From Curvularia sp. ZM96 (lineage: Eukaryota; Ascomycota; Dothideomycetes; Pleosporales; Pleosporaceae): a stretch of DNA of 64,000 nt. Position 1 is the stretch's first letter; each line of letters starts with the position of its first letter. A program made the translations under genes and the position numbers. This document shows, one piece after another, positions 34,305 through 45,700 of this stretch. Below the pieces are notes generated by a model. The model saw only the letters and a list, made by a program, of their open reading frames with translations, searched no databases and had not been told where the DNA came from. The stretch lies in assembly GCA_022457065.1 (NCBI GenBank), contig JAJGBQ010000001.1, forward strand, positions 1,240,001 through 1,304,000. Direction: 5' to 3'.

Positions 34305-34726
34305 AAATGTCACGACCATTCCACAAACGACTTTTTGTTCAATCGCTCACCGCGGTTTGTAATTATTTGGGGCCTCTTGCGAGTCTGCGCAAGTCATTAT
34401 CAGCAAGGCGTTTGGACATGGGCAGCATGCATCTTTGACGTCGGAAACGTGTATTCTGTAGTATACCAGGGCATATACGTGCGTGCTATGGCATGACGTC
34501 AATGGAGCGACGCCCGGCGCTGTGGGATTACATGCATTTTCGAAGCCCGCCTATGCCACCCAATTGTGCTATCCAGCTGCATCATGCTAAACCGGAACGC
34601 CAACCGTGAGATGACCACATGGCGCCAAAACATGTACCAGAAAATTACATGAAAATCGTGATCAGATGGAGAGGGGTTCCGTGAAAGCTTGCTGAATTTG
34701 ATCAAAGTACTATTGTCGAAACGACT
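34305..34726. other. Intergenic, convergent 3' ends
   Basis: About 420 bp between YPT6 and TOM20. 3' UTR-like sequence; no gene is seen. Confidence 0.5.
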
Positions 34727-35368
34727 TTACTCGAGATCGCCTGCTGAGCCAGCCTCAGACGGTGTCTTGCTGCCGCCGACCGGGATTGAAGTGTCTACGG
34801 CGATCATCTCGGCTAGGATGTCTAGAACGGGCTGTGTGTCGAGTTAGCAAAATCTGAACGGTGGGCATGTGGCGAAAGGCTCTTACCTTGGGAACAGTCT
34901 TGTCGTAGATGTTAATAAGTTCCCTAGGGTTGGGGTAGACTTTCAATGCGCGGTAGAAGCACAGCGCTGCCTCCACGTTATCCGCACCTGTGGCAGACAA
35001 TTAGCACCACATTCTGCCAAGACAGCCAACCAGTATGACAACAACGTACCCTTCTGTACCATTCCCTCGCCCTGGGCGACCTCCTGCATAAAGTATGCCT
35101 CGACCTCTTCAGGGTCCTTGGGGAAGCCCTCGTCGTTTGCGCGCTCAACCGCCTCCCGGATGGCCTTCTTTTGCTCGGCGCCTTGTGCCTCGGCCTCCTC
35201 CTTAGCCTGGCGCTCTGTCCGCTTCGACTCCTTCTTGAGCTGCTTGCGGAAGTTGGGGTCGTTTCGTCGCTTGTAGTCGAAGTAGGCGGCATATGCGAGA
35301 AGACCTGTGACAATGGTGCCGGCACTGATGGCCACAATGGTGGACGTTTTTATCGACGAGTTGGACAT
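34727..35368 (-). CDS. TOM20: Mitochondrial import receptor Tom20
   Basis: Three exons (35050-35368, 34887-34987, 34727-34831) give 174 aa. One N-terminal membrane anchor (TIVAISAGTIVTGLLAYAAY) is followed by a positively charged linker (DYKRRNDPNFRKQLKKESKR) and the Tom20 receptor domain (about 75-145, EVEAYFMQEVAQGEGMVQKG and AALCFYRALKVYPNPRELI). Splices restore QKGADNVEAAL and VPKPVLDILAEMIA. It sits in the outer mitochondrial membrane and binds amphipathic presequences as part of the TOM complex. It is divergent from EXO84. Confidence 0.95.
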
Positions 35369-35675
35369 GGTGGCGGCCGAATGCGTGGAATTGAGTAGCG
35401 CTTGGAGGCGGACAAGGCACGGCGGTACAGCCTGGAAATGGAGGTCGGATGGCGGAGGTGCGTGTGTGTGTGGTGTTCAACTTTTTCTCCAAGTTCAGGG
35501 AAGGCACGATCCGACATGGTGGAGGGTCCGAGCTCAAGCGCTCGACCGCGGCCCCATGCTCTAACATGCATGAGGCACTCCCGCTTACCTGTCACGACTA
35601 CTACTACGACTCCTCCCACCAGCACAGCTCTGCTTGCCTCTACACATCCCCGGGGCCGTCATTTCTGCAGGCAGC
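35369..35675. other. Divergent 5' region of TOM20 and EXO84
   Basis: About 307 bp shared between two start codons, with a CT/CA-rich stretch near 35580-35640 just ahead of EXO84. No specific site is recognised. Confidence 0.5.
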
Positions 35676-37833
35676 ATGTCGGAAAAGCAAAAGGGTATCT
35701 CCCTCCGCAAGAAGCGGGGGGACAAGAGCAAGAAGAACGCGCCGCCGACCATCAGCGCGCCCCGACAGATTAGTGCGCCCATGCCCGTGAGCATGCCTCC
35801 ATCTTCACTGCCAGGCTCCGGACGCCCTTCGAATGAATCCAGCAGATCGAGAACCAGGCCAGATGCTCTCCCAGCGCAGCCAAAGCCACAGCGGCCAGAT
35901 AAGACGGCCGACCTGGTTAAGAGGAGGTACTCCCAGAAGATTACCACGGCGCCGCCCGACTTTAGAAACAGATCGCAAATGCCTGGCATGCCTGAGATGC
36001 CCGCCCAGTACAGGCAAAACAGGGAACGTAGTCGGTCGAGAGAGCCGCCGCAGGACATGTCCAATGCGCCCAATGGGTCCAACGGGCGAGCGTTGCAGGT
36101 CGACCCCCGCGCGTTGAGAGACCCCAACTTGAAAGTGGAACAATGTGAGGCACACATGTGGAGATGTATGCTTGTAACTGAGTGCTGATTGACTGCAGAC
36201 GTGTCCACCATCCTTGCAGACGCCTCCGAAGCTGACATCAACCGCTACCAGGATGAGCTGCGCAAGACCAAGCACCGCACTTCCCTCGATCTCCAGCACA
36301 ATGTGTACCAGAACCGCACGCAGTTTATCAAGATCAGCAAAGAGGCAGAGAAACTTAAGGGCGAGATGCGAACCCTGCGCCAGTTGATGTCCGACCTGAC
36401 CATGACACTCGAGCAGACAGCGTCAGCCACTGGCGCGAACAATGACGCTGCGAGCTCACGGAGAGCCAATCGGAGCTCAATTGGCGACCTCAACCAGTTG
36501 CGAGCAGGCCAACTACAGCAGCTATACAGAGATGTCGAGGGCTCGCAAAAGTTCCTGCCTCCTATACCCGGACGATACATCGTGTGGAAGTCGGGAAAGT
36601 GGTTTGAGCTGGACTCTGCGACTTTGAAAGCACGGAGAAGGGTCAGGCTACTTCTATTGAACGATCACCTTTTAATTGCGACGGAAAAGAAGGCACGCAA
36701 CGACGTTCCTGGTGGTCAACGTGATGGCAGTCGAGCGAACATGGAATTCACTGCACAGCGATGTTTTCCCCTCTTAGATATGCATGTCACGAGGACGCCA
36801 GAAGAGCGTATCATTATCCGTGCAGGGGCAGAAACATTTACTTATGACACAAAGAAAGAAGACGGCGGCGACAAATCGGCTTTTGTCGCTACGTTCCGCA
36901 AGACCAAGGATGATTTACGCAAGAGTCAAGAAGCTGATGTGCAGGAGAAGGACCGAACCCAGGACTCGTATAATCATCTGCTCTCCCGTGACCCCTCGCT
37001 CATGAACAGGACCGAGCTCCTCGACAGCTTATCTGATGGGATCAACAACGAGCAAGCCAATACTTTTATGGACGCTGATGGCCAGACACGCAATGTTCGT
37101 TGGGTGGAAAGCCAGCTCGACGATCTGGACATTGAGATTGCGCTTCAACATTTTGAGGAGGCGGTCATGAAGGTGGATCGGCTCAAGTCCCTTGCAAAGA
37201 ACATACGAGGCAATGAGATGGCAAAAGCCATTGTAACGTACAAGGTCAACGAGCGCGCTGCTAAGCTAGCGAATGTGCTAGTCAAACATATGGTCGAGCA
37301 CAACAATTGGTTTTCCTCTGTCCGGCAACACGTCGGGTGGGTAGTTCAACTCGGCTTTGAGGACCGAGCGCGAGAAGACTATCTCGAGGCTCGCGGCAAC
37401 CTCATCAAGACCCGCTCACGGTTCGTTATTGTCTTATTCTCCTCAAGCTCACATGAATATCCGGCTAACATCTCTCAGACAATGCGTCTTCGAAGGCAAT
37501 CTTCCTGACTACATCTTCCAGATCTCGTACATCTATTTTACCATTATCAAAAACACTGTCGACATGTTCCAAAGGTGTTTCCCGCAACAGCTCATGTCTG
37601 CTTGTGTCAAGTGGGCAAAGGAGCACATTGATCAGTTTAATGTGTTGTTGAAGAGGCAGTTGAGCAGTGTAGAGGAGGGCGGAAACGTTTGGAATGAATG
37701 TCTGGGTTTGGCGCAGGAGCATGCAGAGATGCTAAGGGATGTTGGATTGGATTTTACAGAGCTTGTGGGTAGGGGGATTAGTGACCCGGATGGCGACGAG
37801 GCACAAGCACCTGTGGGGTTGGGAGTGTCCTAG
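35676..37833 (+). CDS. EXO84: Exocyst complex subunit Exo84
   Basis: Exons 35676-36144, 36199-37420 and 37479-37833 give 681 aa. The N terminus (about 1-160) is basic and disordered. Residues about 157-230 form the conserved Vps51/Exo84-type coiled coil (YVSTILADASEADINRYQDE). A PH-like domain covers about 280-410 (GRYIVWKSGKWFELD; RVRLLLLNDHLLIAT). The C-terminal helical domain follows (VESQLDDLDIEIALQHFEEA). The second splice restores RSRQCVFEGNLPDYIFQISYI. As part of the exocyst it tethers secretory vesicles at sites of polarised growth, here likely hyphal tips. It is divergent from TOM20. Confidence 0.92.
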
Positions 37834-38034
37834 GTAGTTGAAGGATCTTATCAAGGGCCGCCCGTTGATGCGTACCAGATTCATTGCGTCTTGCCACCAT
37901 ACAAGTACAGAAGAGCTTTGTATTTGCAATCAATCTCCCAAGGGAATAACCTTTTGGTTAATACCTAAAAGAATCTGGCTTTCATTGACTATTTTCTGAT
38001 TTCACAAACTCTTTCATCTTATGGATCTACGTAT

Positions 38035-39267
38035 CTACGGTGTCAGAACCAACTTTCCCGTCGTCTTCCTGCTCTCAATGTCTTGCGTTGCCCTCACAAT
38101 ATCTTTCAAGGGATACACATCGTGGATCTGAACATTCAATCCGTCCTTCTCAATAAACTTCCACAGCTCATTCGACGCAGCGAGAACCTCTTCGCGCGTA
38201 GCAAGGTAGTTGAAGAGCGTCGGTCGGACGAGCTTTACGTTCTTCGCTGACAGGCGACTACAAGCGCGTTAGCCGCAATTCTCCGGTAAAAAGATGGATG
38301 TAACTGAGAGAACTTACGCGAGCGCAAATCCTTCCACAGGTCCAGACGCGTTACCAAAGGAACACATAGTACCCTTCCTCCTCACGACAGCCAGCGAGCT
38401 ATCAAAGGTAGCTTTACCGACCGAGTCAAAGACAGCATGTACGCCCTCGCCACCTGTAATCTCTAGAACCTTTTTCACAAAAACATCTCGGTCTTCCTCG
38501 TGGTACTCTAGCAAGAACTCAGCACCGTTTTGCTTCGCCAGATTCCTCTTTTCTTCTGTGCTAGCTGTTGCAATGACTCTCGCGCCAACAGCCTTCAGCA
38601 ACTGGCACAGCCATAGTCCAACACCACCGGCGGCAGCAGTAACAAGGATCCAGTCGCCCTTCTGCACCGGGTATGCATCACGGATGAGCGTCACAGCAGT
38701 CAGGGCCTGGAGAAGCGACGCAGCAGCTGTCTTGGTAGGAATGGAGTCCGGCAGAGGGACAGTGTAGTTTACTGGCGCAGCAACGTATTCCGCATACGCA
38801 GATTGGCCCATGTAACCGACTCGGGTACCGGTTTTCAGGTCGGCGGGTGCATTGGGGCCAGTGGCAACGATGGTTCCAGCGCCTTCGCGGCCGAGAATGT
38901 AGGGGAAATGCGTGGGCTTGTAGACGCCTGAGCGGAAGTATCTGGAAATGGGGTCTGAGATGTTGTCTCTGATATGCGGGATAGAAGGTTGAACTCACGT
39001 GTCGATGTAGTTGATACCGATGAACTCGTTCTTGACTAGCACCTCGCCCTCTTTGGGTTCGGGGACTGGCAAATCATTGTATGTCAAGACCTCGGTTCCG
39101 CCTGTCTTCTCAATATAGACGGCTTTCATGGTCTTGGGCAGGGACGACATGGCTCTGGTATTGATTGCTCTAGGGCTCAGGTGCGCGCTGATGGCTGACA
39201 GTCGGGTTGATACAGGCGATCTGGAAAGCAATTGAGCGGAGCGTATAGCTCGCGGGGCGAAAATCAT
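38035..39267 (-). CDS. ZTA1: NADPH:quinone oxidoreductase, zeta-crystallin type (Zta1-like), with N-terminal presequence
   Basis: Exons 38999-39267, 38318-38941 and 38035-38257 give 371 aa. The MDR family fold is clear: GINYIDTYFRSGVYK, ILGREGAGTIV, the NADPH-binding AAAGGVGLWLCQLLK, and the C-terminal DIESRKTTGKLVL. Splices restore the D-T-YFRS and FALARLSAKN junctions. The usual enzyme would start near MSSLPKTMKAV, but the frame extends to ATG at 39267 with about 39 residues rich in Arg, Ser and Ala and lacking acidic residues (RAIRSAQLLSRSPVSTRLSA), which resembles a mitochondrial targeting sequence. An even earlier in-frame ATG at 39477 is less likely. It reduces quinones using NADPH and has a role in oxidative stress. 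Confidence 0.88.
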
Positions 39268-40642
39268 GTATGAAGATTGCAATTGATCATCTCGGTACTT
39301 TGGCCGAAGCTTGTTTATAACTGTAGTGGAGGGATACTCGTGATGATAAATCCACGGCAGCATGCCCCACCCCCACTCCCCGCTCCCTGCAAGTGTCACG
39401 TCATTCATTGGTTCCGTAAGAAAGGGGTTTTGCAGCGGCTGAGATGTGAGAAAAAATGAGTATACTACATTGATCATTACCGTCTGGTACTGCTAGGGCG
39501 CATGTCGTTCGAAGGGCGTGCCAACTTGTCGATTCATGTATACGTAGGTGGATCAGACCCACACCGATTTCGCCCGTGGAGTAGAAGTACAGCTGAAGTC
39601 GAACAACACCCATAGACCGTCTTCAATATCGACTTGCAGAAATATTCCGCTTGCCAAACATAGCATATCATGCGCACTACAAAATTATCAATTTAGAGAT
39701 AATTAGTTTTGTAGTCGTTTGCCTTATCTTCTCATACCACATCGCGCAATCTTGAGCTACACTCTTCCATACCGGGGTTTACTGTTACGTCTCTTCTTCG
39801 TAATCTGAAATCAGAATCCCATTTTTGAGGTTAACATGCTCAATTAAACTGAAGATTGATTTCTCAGCCAAAGCTGCTGCTGTAACTCGGAGTAAATTCG
39901 GAAATCTAAGTCAGAAGATAGCTTCCCAAGGAAGAAGATTCCTAGACTGGGGTTGAAGGAAGAACAAGCATCGCCCTTTGCATGTGCATACTAGCCTCGT
40001 AGAGCTAATGTTCAGAATTAAGTCTATTGAGGAATACGGTTCCGTTGAGGGTTTAACCGAGGTTTATTGCTGTTACCAATAGAGTACTAGTCAAATGACC
40101 CACCGAGCGCCTCATGGTGTGGTTACCTTTGCTTTTGTCTTGACATCCAAAGATAGAAGTTGCGATAAACACTGTATTTATGCTAAACTTATCTTACAAG
40201 ATGTTCTTCAATTGATCTACCTGCTTAGTTTAAAGCGTCCAAACCCGTGGTACCTACTGGGTCATTCTCGCCCGCCAGTGACATGTCGCCACCCGCTCAA
40301 TCATCCGTTTCTAGGTTTCTGAAATCCACGTAGTAGCTCCACAACGTGTGTGACAAGCTTGCAGAGAGACAAGACCATAAGGAAATATCAATGGGTATTG
40401 AGGACAAAGACATGTGTGGTTCGCACTCGCTTGCCTCACCAACCTGTCGCCCGCGGCTAGAACCAAGTTCAATAGCCGCCCTACGTCATTGTTCACACAT
40501 GCAAATTGCAACACCAACTCCCAATCGCGCAACAATGAGCGTTGCCCGCTTCCCTCATGTGACAACATACATACTTTTCCCTGGCAAATTGGCACTCTAG
40601 TATCGCATCATTGTAAAAATTTATCGTATACCCTTCCCCAAG
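39268..40642. other. AT-richer intergenic region
   Basis: About 1.4 kb between divergent genes. Positions 39676-39715 form an imperfect hairpin (ACTACAAAA with its complement TTTTGTAGT, inner AATTATC/GATAATT). Composition from about 39600 to 40100 is AT rich and could include old degraded repeats. No gene is seen. Confidence 0.45.
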
Positions 40643-41743
40643 ATGGGCGCATTCCTATCCTCCATCCTCGCGCCTATCGCCCTACCATTAGGCTCCTTCC
40701 TAGCCATCCCAATGTTCAGTTCTTGGTCCACCAGCCTAAACATCATATTCCTATCAGTCGCATGGACAACAGTCGCCGCGTCGTATTCTCCTCTCGAGTT
40801 GGAACTCATTGCTCCCCTAGTCCTACGACTATCGCTGTACATCATACCTAGTTTGATTTTCCTTCTCTTCGACATTGGCGTACCCAGTCTCGCTGTTGAG
40901 TTCAAAAGCCAAGGGAGACTGGGCATCCCGAGTAACCAAAAAGGGGGCGCGAGAGCAGTGAAAAGGGTAGTAGCGTGGAGTTGTGCCAACGTACTGCTTA
41001 CGGTTGCGCTGCAAGCGGGCATTGAGTTTCTGGTGACGGATGTATTCCAAATGAGAAGCTTACTGCTCATCAAAGGCAGCAAATGGGGGCTTAACCACTT
41101 ACCAAATCCGTGGACAATGGTTAAGCATGGCGCTATTGGCTTTCTGTCGCGAAACGTAAGTTGGCTGTTTACCATTCCGCGGGCGGCCCATGCTAACATC
41201 GAGATCAAGACTCTCCAATACTACATCCACAATCACATTCTACATTCACCCACTGGTGGAGCCTTGTCAGACTTGCACCAAAGCTGGCATCATAGTATCC
41301 GTATTCCCTACTCTTTTGTGGCAAACTACGACCATCCTATCTGCCATCTCTTGCACCGTTTTCTTCCTTTATACCTGCCAGCAGTCGCATTACGCATGCA
41401 CATCCTCACTTATTTGATCATGGTTGGGCTCTTCAGTCTTGAAGAAACGTTTGTGTACTCTGGCTACAATGTCCTGCCATCTACCATCATGTTAAGGGGC
41501 ATGGCGCGTCGCGCTGATGCGCATATGATGAGTGAGGGAGAGGGGAACTATGGATGCCTGGGTGTGTTAGATTGGTGTCACGGGACCACCTTGGGCAAGG
41601 ATGTTGTGGAGGATCTGAAAGCGGAGATGGAGAAGCACAATGTGGAAGCAAAAGCAGGAAAGGCCATCGACGAGGCAGGCAACGCTGCGAATGGGCTTGC
41701 AGGGAGACTAGGAAGATCCAAAAAAGGGAAAGGAAAGAGGTGA
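40643..41743 (+). CDS. Fatty acid hydroxylase / sterol desaturase superfamily protein
   Basis: An uninterrupted frame of 366 aa, but a probable in-frame intron at 41156-41209 (54 bp, donor GTAAGT, branch-like GCTAAC, acceptor AAG) would give 348 aa. Removing it joins FLSRN to TLQYYIHNHILH, which fits the family better. Several hydrophobic segments precede the His clusters: IHNHILH, LHQSWHHS, DHPICHLLHR, and ADAHMMSEGEGNYG with DWCHGT. These are the metal-binding His boxes of di-iron membrane hydroxylases and desaturases. It should act in the ER membrane on a sterol or sphingolipid/fatty acyl substrate that cannot be named. The C terminus is Lys rich (RLGRSKKGKGKR), a possible ER signal. Confidence 0.87.
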   Translation: MGAFLSSILAPIALPLGSFLAIPMFSSWSTSLNIIFLSVAWTTVAASYSPLELELIAPLVLRLSLYIIPSLIFLLFDIGVPSLAVEFKSQGRLGIPSNQKGGARAVKRVVAWSCANVLLTVALQAGIEFLVTDVFQMRSLLLIKGSKWGLNHLPNPWTMVKHGAIGFLSRNVSWLFTIPRAAHANIEIKTLQYYIHNHILHSPTGGALSDLHQSWHHSIRIPYSFVANYDHPICHLLHRFLPLYLPAVALRMHILTYLIMVGLFSLEETFVYSGYNVLPSTIMLRGMARRADAHMMSEGEGNYGCLGVLDWCHGTTLGKDVVEDLKAEMEKHNVEAKAGKAIDEAGNAANGLAGRLGRSKKGKGKR

Positions 41744-42218
41744 GTTGCACATCGACACAAGATGGGACACGGGTTGGGGCAATGGGGTTTGGCGCGGTTG
41801 GTCCTTTGGTCCTCTGGTCATGGGCGTAGTTTCGGTTGTAGTCGTTCCAAATACCTTTACGTCATAATTGGATGGAGTTTGTGAAGCAGCCGGCGCAATG
41901 ATCGGTCGAGCAATGTCAATGTGTCTGTAACTCTATTCCATGCATCAGTACTTGATTACCGCCCAGTATGTACCGCGCCAAATGAACGCCCAACTATGAC
42001 ATCACGCAAGCGGAGACCAAATGTTCACTTGTGGACCGTCTCGGATTCGCTTGCTCGTTATAAAGTCTTATGGTAAATGCCTTGGCGGTATCCTCCATGA
42101 AAAAAAATTGGCTGCCCTGCCGCTGCGGTTCTTGATCCTCGCTAGTACGGCTGCAGTATGCCGAAGTCATCTTTCATCCCATGCACTGAACGCCGAATGC
42201 CCGATCGTTATCCGTCGC
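41744..42218. other. Intergenic, convergent 3' ends
   Basis: About 475 bp between the hydroxylase and RPL6 stops. No gene is seen. Confidence 0.5.
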
Positions 42219-43043
42219 TTAGAAGACCATCTGGTGAGGCCTGTCTGAGCTGCGGAGGCTGAAGCTGGCACCGAGGTAGTCCACAAGGTGGGCCTCCTTC
42301 TTGATGGTGGCCAGAAGGGCCTTGTCGACGGCCTTCTGGTCCTCGACGCGGTCCTTGGAAGTCTCCTTCTTCTGTTGCAATTGTTAGCATCGCCACACGG
42401 AGGCGCTCTGGACGTTGGTTACGCACCTCGGGCTTCTCGCCCTGCTTGAAGAAAGCGTCCTCGCCAGGCTTGTGGGGGGCCTTGTCCTTGGTGAAGTAAC
42501 CGTCTTGGCTGGCCTTCTCGATAACCTTCTCGTCTACACCCGCAAGGTCGACCTTGGTGGAGGTAGCGATGACATATCGGGCGTTTACTCGGCGGAGGGG
42601 AACACCGTTGACTTTGAAGGGACCGGTAACAAGGAGAACACCCTGGGCAAGGTGCTTGAGGACAACGACGCGCTTGCCGCGGAAGCGGCCAGCAAGGAGG
42701 ATGACGACGGTACCGGGCTGAAGGGACTCGCGAACCTTCGCAGGGCGGACAGTCTTGCGGACCTTTGGTCGCAGTTAGCGGAGCTCGAGAAGATGCTCTA
42801 TTCTCCCCAGTTCCACAATGGCGCACCCACGGCATGCTGGCACATTGAGTCGTCCCCAGCATCCGTGCAATCCTTCTCTTTCTTTTGAAGCTCCCGTCTC
42901 TATCGCGAACGTACCTTCTTGGGGACAGCGACGTCCTCAGCAGGGTAGTACTTGCTGGCCTTCTGGCTGTGGTGCGGTATCGACCTCTCCCCCTTGGAGA
43001 ACTTCTGGGTGGTGGGCTTCGTGTCCTCTTGTGTGGCCGCCAT
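42219..43043 (-). CDS. RPL6: 60S ribosomal protein L6 (eL6)
   Basis: Exons 42915-43043, 42427-42762 and 42219-42371 encode 205 aa. The core motif LLAGRFRGKRVVVLKHLAQG and PLRRVNARYVIATSTKVDL identify eL6; the last exon has RVEDQKAVDKALLATIKKE, also typical. The first intron (152 bp) ends in an AAAG acceptor, restoring VPKKVRKTVRPAKVRESL. I checked this longer intron for box C/D or H/ACA features and saw none. The protein belongs to the large subunit surface. It is divergent from RPN13 with a 220 bp gap. Confidence 0.95.
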
Positions 43044-43263
43044 TTCGTTTCGCTGTGGTCGTTAGTGCTGGTCGGTGGTGTTGGCGATGGAGTCGATTTT
43101 CGTGAATTCCAGTGTGTGCCAAGCTGTCCAATCGATACGCGTGACCGGGCCGAGCATTGTTCCGGGGCGCTCGGAGTTTCCCGCCGCGTCGCCGCCAGCT
43201 CCACCGACGAGGCCTAGGAAGCTCGAACATCATTGTCCCCAACATCACCTGCAATACACAAAT

Positions 43264-44870
43264 ATGTCAATCCAGCCACTGATCACGTTCAAGGCAGGCC
43301 AGTGCGAGCTTACGGTAAGTTCTAAGCACATCTGCTAGTTGCCCTGCCGTTGCTAATCGCACATCCAGCGCCGGGATGGCAACCAGCAGACGGTCAAGCC
43401 AATACCGACACCTGGTTACGTCTACCTGTACCAAGGAGAAGATGGTTTGTTTGCAGCTGCACCGTCGCATGCTTCAACTAACGGGCCTCAGAATTCGTAC
43501 ACTTCTGCTGGCGACCCCGCGACAGGCCTCTTGATCAGTCCGAGCTTGACCTCATCATGATCCCCGGCGATGGCTCATTCCTCCCATACACAGGCAAAGA
43601 GTCCGTCGATGACTCTGAGAACCTTAGATCACCCACCGATGGCCGTATCTACGTCCTCAAGTTCTCTTCCAGTTCACAGCGCTACCTCTTCTGGTTACAA
43701 TCCAAGTCGGAGCACCCACGTGGCGCAGCCTGGTTCAGCGAGCGCGATCAGAAGATTGGACAAATTGTCGACCTACTGCTGACTGGCGAGGAGCTTGATG
43801 TGCAGGCTGAACTTGCCGGTCTCTCTGATTCACACGGCGGCAATGACGAAGATGAGACGATGGAAGATGTAGACCATTCATCTAGCCGACACCGCCACGG
43901 TAGCACCGGAGGTGCTGGAGCTGATGCTACTGGCGGTGATATCCGAGAAGAAGGTGAAGAGTCACGCGAAGGGGGTGCTGATGGTGGTAGAGCGTAGGTC
44001 CCGTCTACTTGTAATCGAATGCGGCGTCGTGGCGTAGTGGACTCTTTGAACACACTGAAACTGCTGTGGAAGACTATACCGGGTTCCATTTAGGAAGAAG
44101 AAGAAAAACTTCAGAAGATATCCTGTCATGGTACGGCGTTTGGGAAGAAGCATAAGCCCAACCAAGAACATGTATATTGGCACTGGCTGCTCATGTACAA
44201 CAATAGAAAAATAAGCATCATGCTACGTCTTCCACTGGCCACGCCGCGACGCCCGCACTCTCGTTCTGTTAAGCTTCAGCATCCTGAGCGTAGTGCTAAC
44301 GTTCCCGACAGAGCCGCATCAGGCGATGTCTCCGCTATTGTCTCCAACTTCATGGACTCGCTTAAAGGCAGCAACATGGGCAGCAGTTCGCAACAACGAG
44401 GCTCAGGCGCTCCTTTTACTACCCTCCTCGACCTCCTCTGGCCTTCACATACCGTTCCGGCTGTCCAAAACGCATCCGATGACATCATCGACGCTCTCTG
44501 TGCCCAACTCCCTACGACACCTTTCCTCCTAGAAGCCGAAGTCGAAGACGTAGACCAGATCGACCCGAACTCCGAGACTGCACAGATGGCTATCCAAACG
44601 CTGAGCCGAGAGGAGAAGATCGATGTGCTCAGCCGGATCCTGCGGGCGCCGCAGCTGAGGGCCGCTCTAGGCAGTCTGACCGAAGCTCTGAAGACAGGCG
44701 CTTTACCGACAGTCAGCCAGGCCCTCAACATCGATGTCGAAAACGGCGGCTACATGAGGGGTGGAGCTATGCCTCTTGGTGGCGGAGACGCCGTCAAGGC
44801 TTTCCTAGATGGCGTCAAGAAGACGGTTGAGAAAGAGAAGAAGGGAGGCGATGAGATGGATACCAGCTAG
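43264..44870 (+). CDS. RPN13: Proteasome ubiquitin receptor Rpn13 (Pru + DEUBAD domains)
   Basis: Exons 43264-43314, 43369-43444, 43492-43993 and 44312-44870 encode 395 aa. The N-terminal Pru domain (about 1-130) has ITFKAGQCEL, GYVYLYQGEDEFVHFCWRPR and RYLFWLQSK, and binds ubiquitin and Rpn2. After an acidic, Gly-rich linker the C-terminal DEUBAD-type domain follows (about 210-380: TLLDLLWPSHTVPAV; LSRILRAPQLRAALGSL), which recruits and activates the deubiquitinase Uch37 in organisms that have it. Yeast Rpn13 lacks this part. The third intron is 318 bp, far longer than its neighbours, and its first codon after the donor makes a TAG, so retention would stop the protein after the Pru domain and linker. 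Confidence 0.9.
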
Positions 44871-45700
44871 ATGTCCTGGAAGAGTTGGAAATTCACTCAA
44901 GGCTAGATGATGACTACCCATGACTTACGGCACATATCCAAACGATCAATGACATAGCCATGGCGGTGCTTGCGATGAATATAAAGTCATAATCTCTCGT
45001 CCTGTGCCTCAGTACCTGGTTTGTTGTTTGTTTTTTCCATTGGTGTGTCTGAACTGCTGCAAGGTCTTGCATGCCACATCATGTCCTTCTTCAACTCCTG
45101 TCTACTCGATCATGGCAAGGCGTAAGACTAACACGGAATGGTATTATGGACTCACAGATGATAGTACAAGGTGGTGCAGGCTATTTTGTGGTGGGTGTAG
45201 TGAGCATCCGAAGTCATTTGTGACACATGATAAATGACCCAGTTGGGTTGGAATAGAAGGGCACTTGTGGGTTCAGTGCCCGAACGTAAGTGTGGTTGGG
45301 ATTCAATAACACGGGCAGTTGAGTGCAGCATGACTGTACAATAAACACGAAGACTATATTGACAGCAGCACGTGATGTTGATAGAAACTTGTCAAGCCTT
45401 CCTTTGATATAAGGAGAGGTTTTGCTAACTTCTTTGCTTGCCTAAAGCATCACTACTCGCTTGACTATGCTATATACCGCTCGCTAATCTCTTGAAAAGA
45501 CAACACAAGTGAGGATGTTTTTGGGCCAAGACATGAATATTTGGATTTGTGCCAAAGGCCGTATCGAACATTGTAAACTCGAAAATGGCTAGTGTAACCA
45601 CAACCTCTTCCCCATGACGTGAACACCTTGCCATGAAACTCCATGCGACCAAACACTCAAATAAGACAGGACGCCACAACCCCCTGCTAGCAACACTCCA
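44871..45700. other. Intergenic, convergent 3' ends
   Basis: About 830 bp between RPN13 and the prolyl-tRNA synthetase stop. AT richer toward 45300-45600. The short frames are not supported. Confidence 0.5.

Noticed and set aside
42763..42914. Possible snoRNA in the long first intron of RPL6
   Set aside because: No C box, D box or H/ACA pattern could be found on the sense strand.
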